A stretch of 64,000 bases of DNA from Medakamo hakoo (lineage: Eukaryota; Chlorophyta; Trebouxiophyceae; Coccomyxaceae). The stretch is taken from the NCBI GenBank assembly GCA_026636295.1, contig CP089453.1:682001-746000 (forward strand). The letters run 5' to 3'. Below are positions 43,736 to 54,178 of the stretch, piece after piece; the stretch's first letter is position 1; every line of letters starts with the position of its first letter. Made by a program: the position numbers and the translations under genes. Below the pieces are notes generated by a model. That model was not told where the DNA came from and did not search any database. It worked only from the letters and a program-made list of their open reading frames with translations.

Positions 43736-46707
43736 ATGGAGTACTTTGATTCCGACGACAGCAGCGACGATGGCGTCTCCAGCTAGTGCGTTTGTTTTTT
43801 TTTGGCGCCGCCACCCTCCCTCCCCCCTGGCCCCTCCCCACCCCCCAGCCTCCCCAACCTCCATCCCAACTCACCGTCCAACTCTCCTCTACAACCACAC
43901 AGCGCCCTGCACGACGCGGCCGAAGCTGGCGACGTCGCCACCATCAACAGCCTGCTCACCAAAAAAGAACCACCGGCCGAGGGAGCGGAAGGCGGCGGCG
44001 ATGGCGAGGACGACGACGACTTTGACCCGGTGCGTAGAAAAAAAAATGGTTTTTGTCCTCCTTTCCCCGTCGAAAAAAATGCGTTCCTTGTCCTCACCCT
44101 CCACCCACACTCAACGCAGACCCGTGGTGGCGGCTCCGACGGCGAGGGCGTCCAAGTCAACGGCCGGGACGGTGATGGGTGCACCCCCCTCCACGTCGCC
44201 CTGCTGCACGCCCACCTGGCCGCGGCCTCGGCCCTGCTGTCCCACGGCGCCAACGCCGCGGCGGCCGTGGAAGGCTCACCCGCTTTGCACCTAGCTGTGT
44301 GTGTCGGCGCCCTGCCCGCCGGCGGCGACGCCTGGGCCGCCGACGCCGTGCGCCTGTTGACCGGCGCCGGCGCGTCGCCGTACACCCGCGACGACGGCGG
44401 GCGCACGCCGCTGCACTGGGCCGCGCACCATGCCTTGCCCGCCACCGCGGCGGCACTGCTGGAAGCCGCGGAAGCGGAAGCGGCGGCTGTCATGGCCAAG
44501 GAGGTCGGTGAGGGAGAAGAGGCACCGTCGTCGCCGCCGCCGCTGGTCGAAGCGGGCGACAAGCAGGGCAACACGCCGCTGCACACCGCGGCCCGGGCGG
44601 CGGCCGCGCGCTTGGTGTCGTCCCTGCTGTCCGCCCCCGGCGGCGCCGCCGCCGCCTCCCGCCGCAACCGGGCGGGCCAAGCGCCCTTGCACTGCGCGGC
44701 TGCCGCCGGGTGCGGCCCCGCTGCCAGCGCCCTGGCCGCCGCCGCGCCGGAGAGTGCGGCCACGCCGGACAAGCGAGGGTGGACCCCGGCCACCTGGGCG
44801 GCCAAGCGCGGCCACGCGGCCTTGGCCGCCGCCCTGGAAGCCGGAGCGGCCGGGCCGGCCTTGGCCGCGGCCGGTGACGCCAGCGCCGTCTCGGGCGCGT
44901 CGCCGCACGACGCCCCCACCCTTGTCATCGCCCCGGACGCGTGCAGCGCCCATCGCACCGCCCCCGAACCGCTCACCCGGTCGGGCGCCGAGCCCCCGCC
45001 CGAAAACGTGCGCCGCCTGGCCGTCATCGCGCACCGGGCGCACGGCCTGCTGCGCACGCGCACCGGGCTGCTGTCGTCTCGCCTGACCTGGCGGGAGGCG
45101 GCCGCGCCCGCGGGCGCCGCGGACGTCCTGCGAGTCCACGACTGGCCGTACCTGCGTTCGCTCCAGGCGGCCTGCGCGTCCATTCCGCCGGGGCCCGCCG
45201 CCATCGCGCACCTGGACGGCGACACGGCCGTGTGCCGGGACACGTTCAGTGCTGCCCTGGTGGCAGCAGGCGCGGTCATCGACGCCGTGGACGCCGTCCT
45301 GGCCGGCTCCGTCCGCCACGCGTTTTGCGCGGTGCGGCCGCCCGGCCACCACGCCGGCCCGTCGGGCGTGGTCGCCTGCGCCAACGACCCGGCCGGCTCG
45401 CACGGCTTCTGCCTGCTGAACAATGTGGCCATTGGCGCGGCGTACGCGCTGAGCCAGTACCGTGGGGACGGGCGTGGGGGCGCGGAGCGGCCTGTCGTGC
45501 GGCGCGTGGCGATCCTGGACTTTGGTGCGTTTTTTTTTTTTTGATGGTGGGGCGGGTGGATGGGATAGAGAGAGGGAGGGGGCAGCCCCTTTTTTTCACC
45601 CACGACGCCCACGCTCCACCCACCACGGCAGACGTCCACCACGGCAACGGAACCCAGGCGTGCGTGGCCGGCGTTGCGCCGGGCCTCGCCCGCCACACCT
45701 TCTCCACCCCCTTTTCGGAGGGCGTCCAGACCTTCCCCACCTTCAAACCCTGGGCCGACTTCGATGACGCCGGCCGCGTCCTCTTCGCGTCCGTCCAGGG
45801 CTACGGCCACAAAGGGCCCATGGGCGTCGAAGGCTGGGTGTACCCCGGGTCCGGCGGCACCGCGGACTCCAAGCCGCCCGGCGGGGAGGAGGGCGGGCCG
45901 GGCACGCCGCCGCCGGGCGAGGAGACCGAGCCCGGCGCCGGCCGCGCCGCCGACCCGCCGCCCATCCCGGAAGACCCGGACGGCGAGTTCGCGCCCGACC
46001 CGGCCGTCCCGGCCGCCGACCTGCCCGCTCGGTCCGGCCCACGCATCATCAACGTGGGCATCCCGGGCCCGGGCGCCGACCCGCCGCGCTGGCGCCGGGC
46101 GTGGCGGGACAAGATCCTGCCTGCGCTCGCCCGCTTCGCGCCCGACCTGGTCCTGATCTCCGCCGGCTTTGACGCCCACAAAAAAGACGACATCAATTTC
46201 GCGTACTGTGGCATTTCCGAGCGGGATTACACGTGGGTGACGGAGGCGATCGTGGCGGTGTCCAACATGAGCTGCCCGGGGCGGGTGGTGTCTGTGCTGG
46301 AAGGCGGGTACCGCGTGCAGGGCGGCCCCGTCTCTGCGTTTGCGCGGTCGGTCGCCGCCCACGTCCGCGCCCTGGCTGAAGCGAGCCCGGCGCCCTGGGA
46401 CCCGGCGGACGCGGAGTGGGAGCGTGTGCGAGAGCGGAAGAAGCGGGAGGAGGCGGCTGCCGCGGCGGCGGCGGCGGAAGCGGAGGCGGAAGCGGCTTTC
46501 AGGGCGAGGCTGGCGGCGGTCGAGGCGGCCGCGGCCGCTGAGAAGAAGGAAGAGCGGATGGAGGTGGAGGAGGGCGGGGGTGAGCCGCCGGCGGCGGCTG
46601 GTGACGATGATGGCGGCCGGTCCAAGCGTCGGCGGCGTGGGGGTGGGGTGGACTACGTCGCCCTGAACGCGCAGATAGAGGCGGAGAAGAAGGGCAAGGC
46701 GGGGTGA
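43736..46707 (+). CDS. histone deacetylase with N-terminal ankyrin repeats
   Basis: Exons 43736-43785, 43903-44029, 44120-45524 and 45632-46707 encode 885 residues. All three donors are GTGCGT. Ankyrin repeats fill about 15-300 (YALHDAAEAGDVATINSLL, DGCTPLHVALLHAHLAAASA, GGRTPLHWAAHHALPATAAA, GNTPLHTAARAAAARLVSSL, GQAPLHCAAAAG). The class II-type deacetylase domain follows (about 340-790): RPPGHHAGP, GFCLLNNVAIGAAYAL, DVHHGNGTQ formed at the last junction, ISAGFDAH and LEGGYR. The catalytic His pair, metal ligands and Tyr are present. A Pro/Glu/Gly-rich insertion of about 70 residues separates GWVYPGSGG from RIINVGIPG. The tail is a charged Ala/Glu coil ending in SKRRRRGGG, a likely nuclear signal. 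Confidence 0.9.
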
Positions 46708-46837
46708 CCAGAGGTGTGAGAGGCAATGGGACGGGCCGTTTCACAGCGACGAAAAACACGCCAAGCGCAGGCCGCACCACGCGCTCCCCCCCCCCCCTCT
46801 TTTTTTTGTTCTTAGGCAGAGAGGCGAACAATACGCC

Positions 46838-48186
46838 ATGGATTTCCTACCGGAATTGGACGCCTTTGACCTGGTGAGTATACTGTGATGGAGGCGGATG
46901 GGTGGTGTCGACCGGCGCGGCGGCGGGGAGACGGGGCGACCGCCGTCGATTGCGAGGCCGCGAAGCCTGACGGACCTGCGCGGCCGCGGCCTTCCTCACT
47001 CCCGCCACTCCCGTCCTCTCACTCTCAACAGGACTTGGACGCCCTGGACACGACACTGAGCCCTGAGGAGATGGCCGCGCTCCAGGTGAGGGTGGGAGGA
47101 CATGCGCGCGGCACGCCCGAGGCGGCCCGTCCCCGGAAAACTTTGGACGCGGAGACGAAACGCATGCGAGAACTTTCTCGCAACGCTCAAAGACCGCGCG
47201 GCAACACTCTTGCCCGAGTGCGATGGCACTTTCGCACATCTCGATGTTGCGCCAACAGTGTTCAAAGCCCGACAAGGCCGGTGGAAGGCTGAGAACGGCT
47301 TTGATTCAGCGGCGAGCTCGCCGCAGAGCCTGCCTGGCCAAGGGCCCGCCAGGCAACCTTTCACGCCCCTCCCATCCAGCGCTCACCTCTCTCTCCCGTC
47401 CGTCCAAACACGCACTACACACACCAGGCCGTCGGCGACTCCAACTCGCCCTTTGCCGTCGTCGCCCGGTCCCGCCCGCCCGTGGAGTGGGGTCCCACCG
47501 ACGCGGGGGTGGAGCCGCCGCCCGGATGGCACGCCCCCACTCCCAACCAGCGCCCGCCCGCGCCGCGCGTCCGCTCCATGCCCGCTCCCGCCGCCGGCGG
47601 GTTCAGCGCTGGGAGCGGTGGTGCGACCATGGCGCGCCGGGCGTCGGGCCCGGCGCCGCGGAGCCGGTCCGGGCCGTCGGGCGCCCGCAGGGGGGGCGCC
47701 GCGGGCCGGGCCGCGTCGGCCCCTGGGCCGGGCGCGGCCGCCGCCGCTGCCGTGCCTCCAACCGCCGCCGCCCCGCCCAAACGCGCGCGCGGCAGTGCCT
47801 CGCCCACAAAGCCGCCGTCGGGCGCGGCCGCTGCCGCCGCCCGCGCTGCCGCCCGGGCTGCGTCTGGAGCCGAGGCAGCGACGGCCGCGCCATCCCCCGC
47901 CGCCGCCGCCGCCGCCGCCCGCCCGGCCGCCGACGCTGCGCTCGTCGCCCACCTCCGCACGGCCGCCGCTTCCTGCCTGTCCCCGGCCGCCCGCACCGCC
48001 GTCAAAGACGCGCTGTACCGCCTGTCCCGCAACACGGACGCCTGGACGCGCGGCGACGCGGAGGCCGCCGTGCCCGCCCACGCACTCACGGGCACGGCCC
48101 GCACAGCCGACGCGGTCGCGGCCGCCATGCTGTTTGGCCGGTCTGCGGCGGTGCCGGGTGGACCCACGCCCGTGATGGCGTGCTGA
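46838..48186 (+). CDS. unknown Ala/Pro-rich protein with an LNK-like C-terminal motif
   Basis: Exons 46838-46873 (36 nt), 47032-47085 (54 nt) and 47428-48186 encode 282 residues. The two leading micro-exons give acidic MDFLPELDAFDL and DLDALDTTLSPEEMAALQ; the frame is then continuous. The middle is low-complexity Ala, Pro, Arg and Lys. The C-terminus has SPAARTAVKDALYRLSRNTD followed by TARTADAVAAAMLFG. This resembles the CIRDSLYRLARSAEQR and TVAHLLF-type motifs of plant LNK proteins, which are clock-linked coactivators that bind REVEILLE factors. The match rests on memory of short motifs and is tentative. Gene existence is supported by phase-consistent junctions and an open frame; function is unknown. 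Confidence 0.5.
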
Positions 48187-48577
48187 TGATGTGTTTGTGC
48201 CTCAACATCCGTCCCATTTTCTTCCTTCCTCCGTGCTTCTTCTTCTTTCCAGCTGCTTATGAAAATGACAGAAAAAATTTTTGAGATTCTTACTTTCCTG
48301 CCCCGCCCTGCAATTGCATTTTCCAACATGAAACGTGGTTGTGCCCGCGATGCCAACAAAAAAAGCATTGGCATGTGTGTTCTGTTTAAACGGCGTGGTT
48401 TGGGGCTGATATTTTTGCGAGGGGCGGGGCGCGTGTAAAAGCGACACATGACGAGAGAGGCCCCCGGTCCAGGTTGGTCCCCACTCCCGCTATCGAGAGA
48501 GTCGCATTGCACCTCTCGTTGCCCTTCACGCGGGCGCGTCCGGCCCCCTCCCACCGCCCGCCGGCCACCGTTCCCCG
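48187..48577. other. 391-bp intergenic region with an AT-rich island
   Basis: Same-strand spacer. About 48220-48420 is far lower in GC than anything around it and holds a perfect 7-bp stem (48350-48356 with 48368-48374) around an A-rich loop, and ATTTTTG at about 48420. It may be a 3' UTR, a promoter or a small noncoding RNA. No ORF is convincing. Confidence 0.4.
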
Positions 48578-49407
48578 ATGGCCAGTACATCTCGGGTCCC
48601 ACAGCGAGCGGACATTGGGCAGCGCCGTGCCCCCCGGCTCCTGGCGCCGCAGCATGGCGGCGTCCGCTGCCGTCTTCACGCTGGCCGGCCCACCCCCCTC
48701 CCAGCCGTCCAGCCCGACCGCGTCCTCGCCCCGTCCGGGCGGACCGGCGCGCCGCCGCCGCCGCCCCCACCACCACCGCCGCCTCCACCGCCGCCTCCAC
48801 CCCGCGCGGTACGTGCGCCGGAGCAAGCAGATGGACCGCTCCCTTTTGGTCCCGCTGAACACACAATCCACACTGACCACTCCCCCCACAACCCACAACA
48901 ACTCAGGGCGCCTCCCGCCGCGAGCTCATCCTGTACGCGGCGGCCATGGCCGTCATGGCTGCCGGTTTTAATTCGGGTTTCCTTGGCGGTGGGGATGAGC
49001 TGGGCGACGAGGAGGGCGGCCGGCCTTCCTACGGGAGGGACGCGGCCGACGCGTTTTATGGTGGAGACGCCAGCAGCAACGAGGCGGGCGCCGTGCCGTC
49101 GTCTGCCGACGACGAGGACGACGGCTCCCTAGCCGACCCGGACGCCGCAGCTGGCTTAGCACCCTACGTCAAGCTGGCGGGCGGGCGCCTGTACGTCCGC
49201 CGCCCCTCCGACGGCGCCGCCCTGAGGCTCGACCCGGCTCCCGGGCGCGACCCGCGCACGCTCTACCTGACGGGCGAGGGCGGCCGCCGGTTCAGCCTGC
49301 GCCTGTCCGCCAGGGTGCCCGTGGAGGGGAAGGGGCAGTTGATAGCGGCGTGGCGGCGCGCGTTTTCGGACGCGGGGTGGGAGGAGGCGTTGGAGGCCGT
49401 GGATTGA
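48578..49407 (+). CDS. unknown plastid protein with a twin-arginine-type signal
   Basis: Exons 48578-48808 and 48907-49407 encode 243 residues; the junction is phase 0. Exon 1 gives 77 residues rich in Arg, Ala, Ser and Pro that end in 17 consecutive Pro, consistent with a transit peptide plus spacer. Exon 2 opens GASRRELILYAAAMAVMAAG, an RR-plus-hydrophobic lumen signal of the Tat kind. The rest is an acidic linker and a compact domain of about 85 residues: YVKLAGGRLYVRRPSDGAAL, RRFSLRLSARVPVEGKGQL and a closing helix. I do not recognise the domain. A start at 48654 lies in another frame and would not join exon 2. The stop is 70 bp from the SEC14-like stop. Confidence 0.6.
48752..48802 (+). 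repeat. poly-proline codon tract (17 Pro)
   Basis: CCG/CCA/CCC/CCT run at the end of exon 1 of the unknown RR-signal protein. It separates the presumed transit peptide from the RR signal. Confidence 0.7.
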
Positions 49408-49477
49408 AAAACACGCTGGTGCCCTAAAAAAAACGAAACAGTCACACACAAAACACAATGTTCACGAACAGCAAGAG

Positions 49478-51428
49478 TCACCCCCGGAACGCGACGCCGC
49501 CGCCGCTCCCGGGCGCGGCCACCACCCGCACGGCGCCCCGCTTGGGCGGCGGCGTGGGAGCCAGCGGCGCGGGCGGGGGTGGGTACTGCCGCGGCGTCCG
49601 GTCGCCCAGCCAGTCGTCGCCACCTGCCAACGCCGCCGCCAGGATGCGGAGCATCCACGCGAGCACCGCGACCAGGGGCGACACCAGCGCGAGCACCGCA
49701 GCGCGCGGGCTCGCGCCAGACAGGGACGCGGGCAGGTGCGGGCGTGCGGGCAGATGGACGGACGGCAGGTGGACGGACGGCAGGTGGACCGACGGCAGGT
49801 GGACTGACGGCAGGTGCAACGCCGCAGCCAGGCGGGCAGAGCCGGACCGGGCGGCGGCCAAGGCGGCCGCTTCGGCGGCGGCCGCGGCCGCGACGGCCTC
49901 TTCCACCGGGACGGGCGGCGCGCCGCCGCCCAAGTCTGAAGGCAGCACGTCCGGCGGGATGAATGACCGCAGTGTGGCCTCGCCCGCCGGCCCCTTTAAG
50001 AAATTGATTTTGCGCTTGACGCCGGGGACGATGAACGGCTGCATGACCCGCCACAGGCCCCAGAACAGGGCCGGCGCGCCAATCATGTAGAAGGCGTCCA
50101 GACGCTCGGGGTAGTGCTGCGTGAGCATCGTCGCGAGACCGCCCAGGGCGCGCGGGTCGGCCGCCGAGAGCCTGATGCCGCGCAAGTCCAGGAGGATGAC
50201 GAGGCGCCGCCCCGGGTTGGCCGGCGACACGGAGGGCGGGCCGAGCGGGCTGGCCGGCGGGCAGCCGGGCGGCGACCACCGCCCGGCCGCGGCGAAACAG
50301 GCGTCCAGCGCGTACGCGACCAGGCGGGACGTTTCTTCGGCCGCGCCGCGCGCGTGGGACCGGGCCCGAATGACGAGGACGGGCCGGCCGCGGGTGTCGA
50401 GGCCTTGGAGGAAGATCCTCGGCGGGTGGAGGACGGGCGCGAGCGTGGCCTCGTCGAACGTCGTGCGGCCGGGACCGACCGCGGCCGCCCTCCAGGCGGC
50501 GTGCGCTCTCAGCCCGGCCGCGGCCGCGTCGCAGTCGCCTTTGCGGGCTTGGACCCACCGCCCGACGCAGGCCGCGTCCAGGACTTCGCCCGACGCGGTG
50601 AGTTGCGCGGCCGTGCCGTCGGCTTCTAAGGCGGCGAGGACGGCGGCGGGCGTGGTGAGGGCGGCCGAGTCTTGGGTGGAGGTGGCCGTGGTGGCTGCCG
50701 TCGCGAAAGAAGACGTCGACGACGCCGTCCCGCCGCGGTTGGACGTCGTCGTCGCCGTCACGGGCAAGACCCTCCTCCTGTGACGACCGCCACCTTGCAC
50801 AGCCGTCAGGGCCGCGCCGGCAGCCGCCGCGACGAGGACGAGGGCGAGGCCGGACAGGTTGTGGTGGTGGTGGTTGGACGAGTGGTGGGAGGCCCGGGCC
50901 GGCGCATCCAGGGAGAAGGAGGACGCAGAGGGCTGTGGCCTCCGGCGGCGTGGGGGACGCAGAGGAGGAGGAGGAGGCTGGGCGGTGGGCGGGGCGTCGG
51001 CGTCGTTCCCATTGTCGGGCCTGGAAGAAGGGGAAGAGGGAAGGGGGAGAGCGCAGTCGAGAAGGTGGCGGCGTCGAGTCGGGCGGTGGGCGGCAACCGC
51101 ATTCGGCGGCTGCGGCAATGGTGGCGAGGGCGGGCCGTTCCTTGTCCCGCGGGGAGAAGGAGGCGCGAGTCTCGCTGTACGCAGCCAGAAGAGCGACGCG
51201 ATGTGAGGAGACGCCCCAAGCCCCCGGGACGGCGTCGCGGGACGGAGACAGCGGCGCTGGCCGAACAGGTGCTGCGTCGCCTGCCGCACATTCGCAGCGC
51301 GTCCCCACCACTGCCGCTCGCCGCGCCGCTTCCTGTTTGAGGTCTTACCTGATTGAGTATGGATCCGTGCAATCCAGGCCGGGCAGACCGGGCGACCAGC
51401 CCGGCCTGGAGGCCGCTGGGCCGTCCAT
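49478..51428 (-). CDS. SEC14-like (CRAL-TRIO) lipid-transfer protein with hydrophobic segments
   Basis: Exons 51428-51349 and 51020-49478 encode 540 residues; donor CAG|GTAAGA is strong and the split Arg codon restores the frame. The CRAL-TRIO domain covers about 210-370: CVGRWVQARKGDCDAAAAGL, RIFLQGLDTRGRPVLVIRAR, VILLDLRGI, HYPERLDAFYMIGAPALFWG and WRVMQPFIVPGVKRKINFL. Such domains exchange phosphoinositides and other lipids. A hydrophobic stretch precedes the domain (LSGLALVLVAAAAGAAL) and another follows it (AAVLALVSPLVAVLAWML), so it may be membrane-anchored, unlike yeast Sec14. A 15-bp minisatellite gives four HLPSV repeats near residue 430. Exon 1 is a reasoned choice; the exon 2 frame stays open far upstream without a good ATG. 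Confidence 0.8.
49761..49820. repeat. 15-bp minisatellite, four units, in the SEC14-like gene
   Basis: Units start at 49761, 49776, 49791 and 49806, each GACGGCAGGTG plus 4 variable bases, with a partial unit before. On the minus strand it encodes HLPSV repeats in frame. Confidence 0.9.
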
Positions 51429-51649
51429 TTATTTTTTGCGCGTGCGTTCGCCGGAAAAAGCAGAACTGACGCGCCCGCGGAAGCGGGCGCTGGTTCCGTG
51501 CGCGCGCGCGCGACCAGGGCAGGGTGCCTTCGCCCCCCACGCCCCGCTAGAGGTGTGGCATCCCGCCCCCACCCACGCGGCCACAGCCCCACAGCCCACG
51601 CCCCACCTCCCCGCGTCTCAAACGCCCCAGCAGGTTCAGACCCTCTGTT

Positions 51650-53087
51650 CTACAGCCCGCCGCCCGCGCCCGCGCCCCCCCCCACCACGCCCGCCCTGAA
51701 ACTGGCTTCCACGCCGGCCAGCCCGCGCCCGATCGCGACGAACCGGGACTCACGCGGTTCGCCGCCCGGCCAGGGCCCCGCATCCACCAGGTCGTACAGC
51801 TCGTGCACGGCCTGTAAAATGACCCGGCGTGGGGGGCCGGGGAGGGGCGGGCTTGACCCGTCACCGGCGTCCTCGTCCCCACCGTGTCCAGCGCGCGTCG
51901 TGCCCAGCGCGCAAATCACGCCCTTCATCCTGTACACGTCCTCCACCCGCGCCCCGCCGCGCTCCCACAGCAGGCCGTCCAGCCAGGCGCGGAGCGCGGC
52001 AATGGATAGTGGAGGCGTGCGCGCGCCGGCGTCGTCGTGCGGCACCCGCCAGGCGACGGCGCCGATGGTCGAATCGTGGACGGTCGCCGGCAGGGCCGCC
52101 GCCAGGCCCGCCGCCCGCGCCGCCGCGTCCGGGTCCAGCGTGCCGCGGTGCAGGAGCAGGGCTGGGTCGATGGTCGACCGGACCGTGTGGTGGATGGGCG
52201 TGCCCGGCGGGGCCAGCGCGCCCACGGCCGCTTCGACCGACGCCAGCTGCGCCGGGTCGGGCACCAGGTCGGTCTTGTTCAGCAGCACCACGTCCGCGTA
52301 CGCCAGCTGGCGCGCCGCTTCGTTGACGGCGCCGTCCGCCCGGTGTTCGGCCAGTTGGGCGACCACGCGCCGGGCGTCCGCGACGACGACGACGCCGTCG
52401 ATGCGGGCGGACGATTCCAGCGCGTCGTCCGCCCACAGCGCAGCCGCGGCGGGGCCCGGGTCCGCCAGGCCCGTCGTCTCCACGAGCACGTAGTCGATGG
52501 GTCGGGCGCTCGCGCCGCGCCCCCGCTTCGCCAGCAGCGCTTCCAGCGCGGCCAGGAAGCCGGACTTGGCGGAACAGCACAGGCAGCCGTTGGCCAGCTC
52601 CACCCACTCCTCCACCGGGACGAGGGCGTCCGGCTGCAGTGGCTCCTCCCCGCGCTCGAGCGCGGCGTCCTCGCCCCGCCTCCCTGCGTCCAGCGCCGGC
52701 CGCTCAATGCCGGCCTCCGCGCCCAGCTCGTTCAGGATGACGGCGATGCGCAGGCCGTGGTGCGCCGTCAGAATGTGGTTGACGAGCGTGGATTTGCCCG
52801 CGCCCAGGAAGCCGGTGACCAAGGTGACGGGGACGGGAGGGGATGGGTTGGCGCTGGTCACAGGGCTGCCTGGAGCGCGGGTGGGGTCGGTGGGCGGCGG
52901 CTGTGGTGGACGCGGCGCGTCTGTGTGGGGGAGGTGGGCATGGAGGGAGGGGATGATGGCCAGGTTTGAGAATGCGGTGTGGCGGAGAGGAGCACGGCGC
53001 CACCCCTGCGCTCACCTCTACTCCGCCTCCTTCCAACTCACCGATGTCGATGGCCAGGGGCGGCTCGCCGTCCGAGTCACTGTCCAT
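51650..53087 (-). CDS. CobW/COG0523 metallochaperone GTPase (CBWD/ZNG1-like)
   Basis: Exons 53087-53042 and 52869-51650 encode 421 residues. G1 is [16 protein letters not shown]4 NKTDLV, and the metal site is GCLCCS (CxCC) near residue 108. [40 protein letters not shown] and [12 protein letters not shown] are typical of the CBWD branch. Animal ZNG1 delivers zinc to methionine aminopeptidase 1; the branch here fits it best, but cobalt or other roles are known in the superfamily. The N-terminus is acidic ([10 protein letters not shown]) with no conserved zinc-transfer CPELVPI motif that I can see. The C-terminal CobW_C part is present ([15 protein letters not shown]). It is divergent with V-ATPase subunit e. 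Confidence 0.87.
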
Positions 53088-53257
53088 TGGGGTGGTGGGA
53101 GATGGCAGTGACGCCCTGTTTTTTGGGGACGACCCGTTGCCACTCCACTCCTCACAAGTCTGAACGGCGAGCGCAGCCGGGCGCGCGGAGAAACAGAAAG
53201 AGAGCGAGAGAGAGAAAAGCGCTCTCTCCTTGTCGACCTCCCACACACCACATCTCA
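53088..53257. promoter_or_regulatory. bidirectional promoter region, CBWD-like / V-ATPase e
   Basis: 170 bp. Contains a GA-rich block (AAAGAGAGCGAGAGAGAGAAAA). Confidence 0.45.
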
Positions 53258-53815
53258 ATGGGCTTCTGGGGCGGGACTTTCCTGTTCATCCTGCTGGAGG
53301 CGGGCATGGCGACGGCGGTCGTCTTCCGGTCCAAACCGCACACGGTCGGGTGAGCGAATGGGTGTGGATGGAAGCGGGGGAAAGGATGGAGGCGGGGAGT
53401 TTTGGGGAGGGCGGTCGCGGTGTGCGGATGCAGGACGTGCATATGCATGCGCACGCGTGAAGGGCGGATGGAAAGGAGCGGCGTGGCGTGCGTGGCGGCG
53501 GGGCGGACGAGAGCAAGAGCGCGCGCGGCACGCTTTCAACCTCCCCTCCCTCCCTCCCCAACCTTGCCCGTCCGCCCGCTCTACGCCCCCACACCCAACA
53601 GGCTCAACCAGGTGCTCTGCGGCACGACCGTGCTGTGCTGCTGGATGATGTGAGCTTGGGTGGCGAGTGTGGGAGTGGCGGGCTGCTGTGCGGCCCCGTT
53701 TCCCCGTCCCTCAACCCTCACCACCCGCCCTCCCCTCTTCCAAAAAACCTCCAGGTGGGCCATCATTTACATTGCCCAGATGCACCCGCTGATCCGGCCC
53801 GTGCTGCAGGCGTAG
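53258..53815 (+). CDS. VMA9: V-type H+-ATPase subunit e
   Basis: Small membrane subunit of the V0 sector, needed for assembly of the vacuolar proton pump. Three exons, 53258-53349, 53602-53649 and 53755-53815, encode only 66 residues; both junctions are phase 2, so no single frame shows the protein whole. It starts MGFWGGTFLFILLEAGMATA and, after splicing, reads [20 protein letters not shown], which matches the invariant C-terminal helix of plant subunit e. Two transmembrane helices are predicted (about 5-22 and 36-56). Gene-finding by ORF length alone would miss it. Confidence 0.93.
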
Positions 53816-54178
53816 TGTGTGGGCGAGGGGGGTGAGCGTGTCTGTGTGAAAAAAAAATGGTTGTGTTTCTTGCAGGAAAGCAGGCCGGCCCGCGCACGCT
53901 CTGTGTGAGCTGCGGCCCGCCCCACCGCCCCCTGCTCCAATTTTCTTTCTCGCTCGAAAAAAAGACGATCTCAGCAACACTCGCCCACACTCCCTCGCTC
54001 GCTCTCGCTCTCCCTCTCTCTCTCACACTCACTCACTCTGTCCCCACCCAGCACGACCGGTAAAAAAGAAGAACAGAGGATCGCCCAAAACACTCTCGCC
54101 CGCCCACCCATCATTTCTTCTGACCATCCCAACCCGTCCCCACACACACGCCGCGGACCGCCTCCTCTCCTCCCTCCC
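53816..54178. other. 363-bp convergent intergenic region
   Basis: Between the V-ATPase e and FtsH stops. Holds CT-rich tracts (about 53998-54030) and A runs. No gene or clear TGTAA signal was seen. Confidence 0.45.

Noticed and set aside
48654-48850. ATG at 48654 as start of the RR-signal protein (reads MAASAAVFTLAGPPP)
   Set aside because: Looks like a transit peptide but its frame does not join exon 2 through the GTACGT donor; the 48578 frame does.
49761-49820. Short direct repeats as a CRISPR array
   Set aside because: Units are contiguous without spacers and encode HLPSV in frame.
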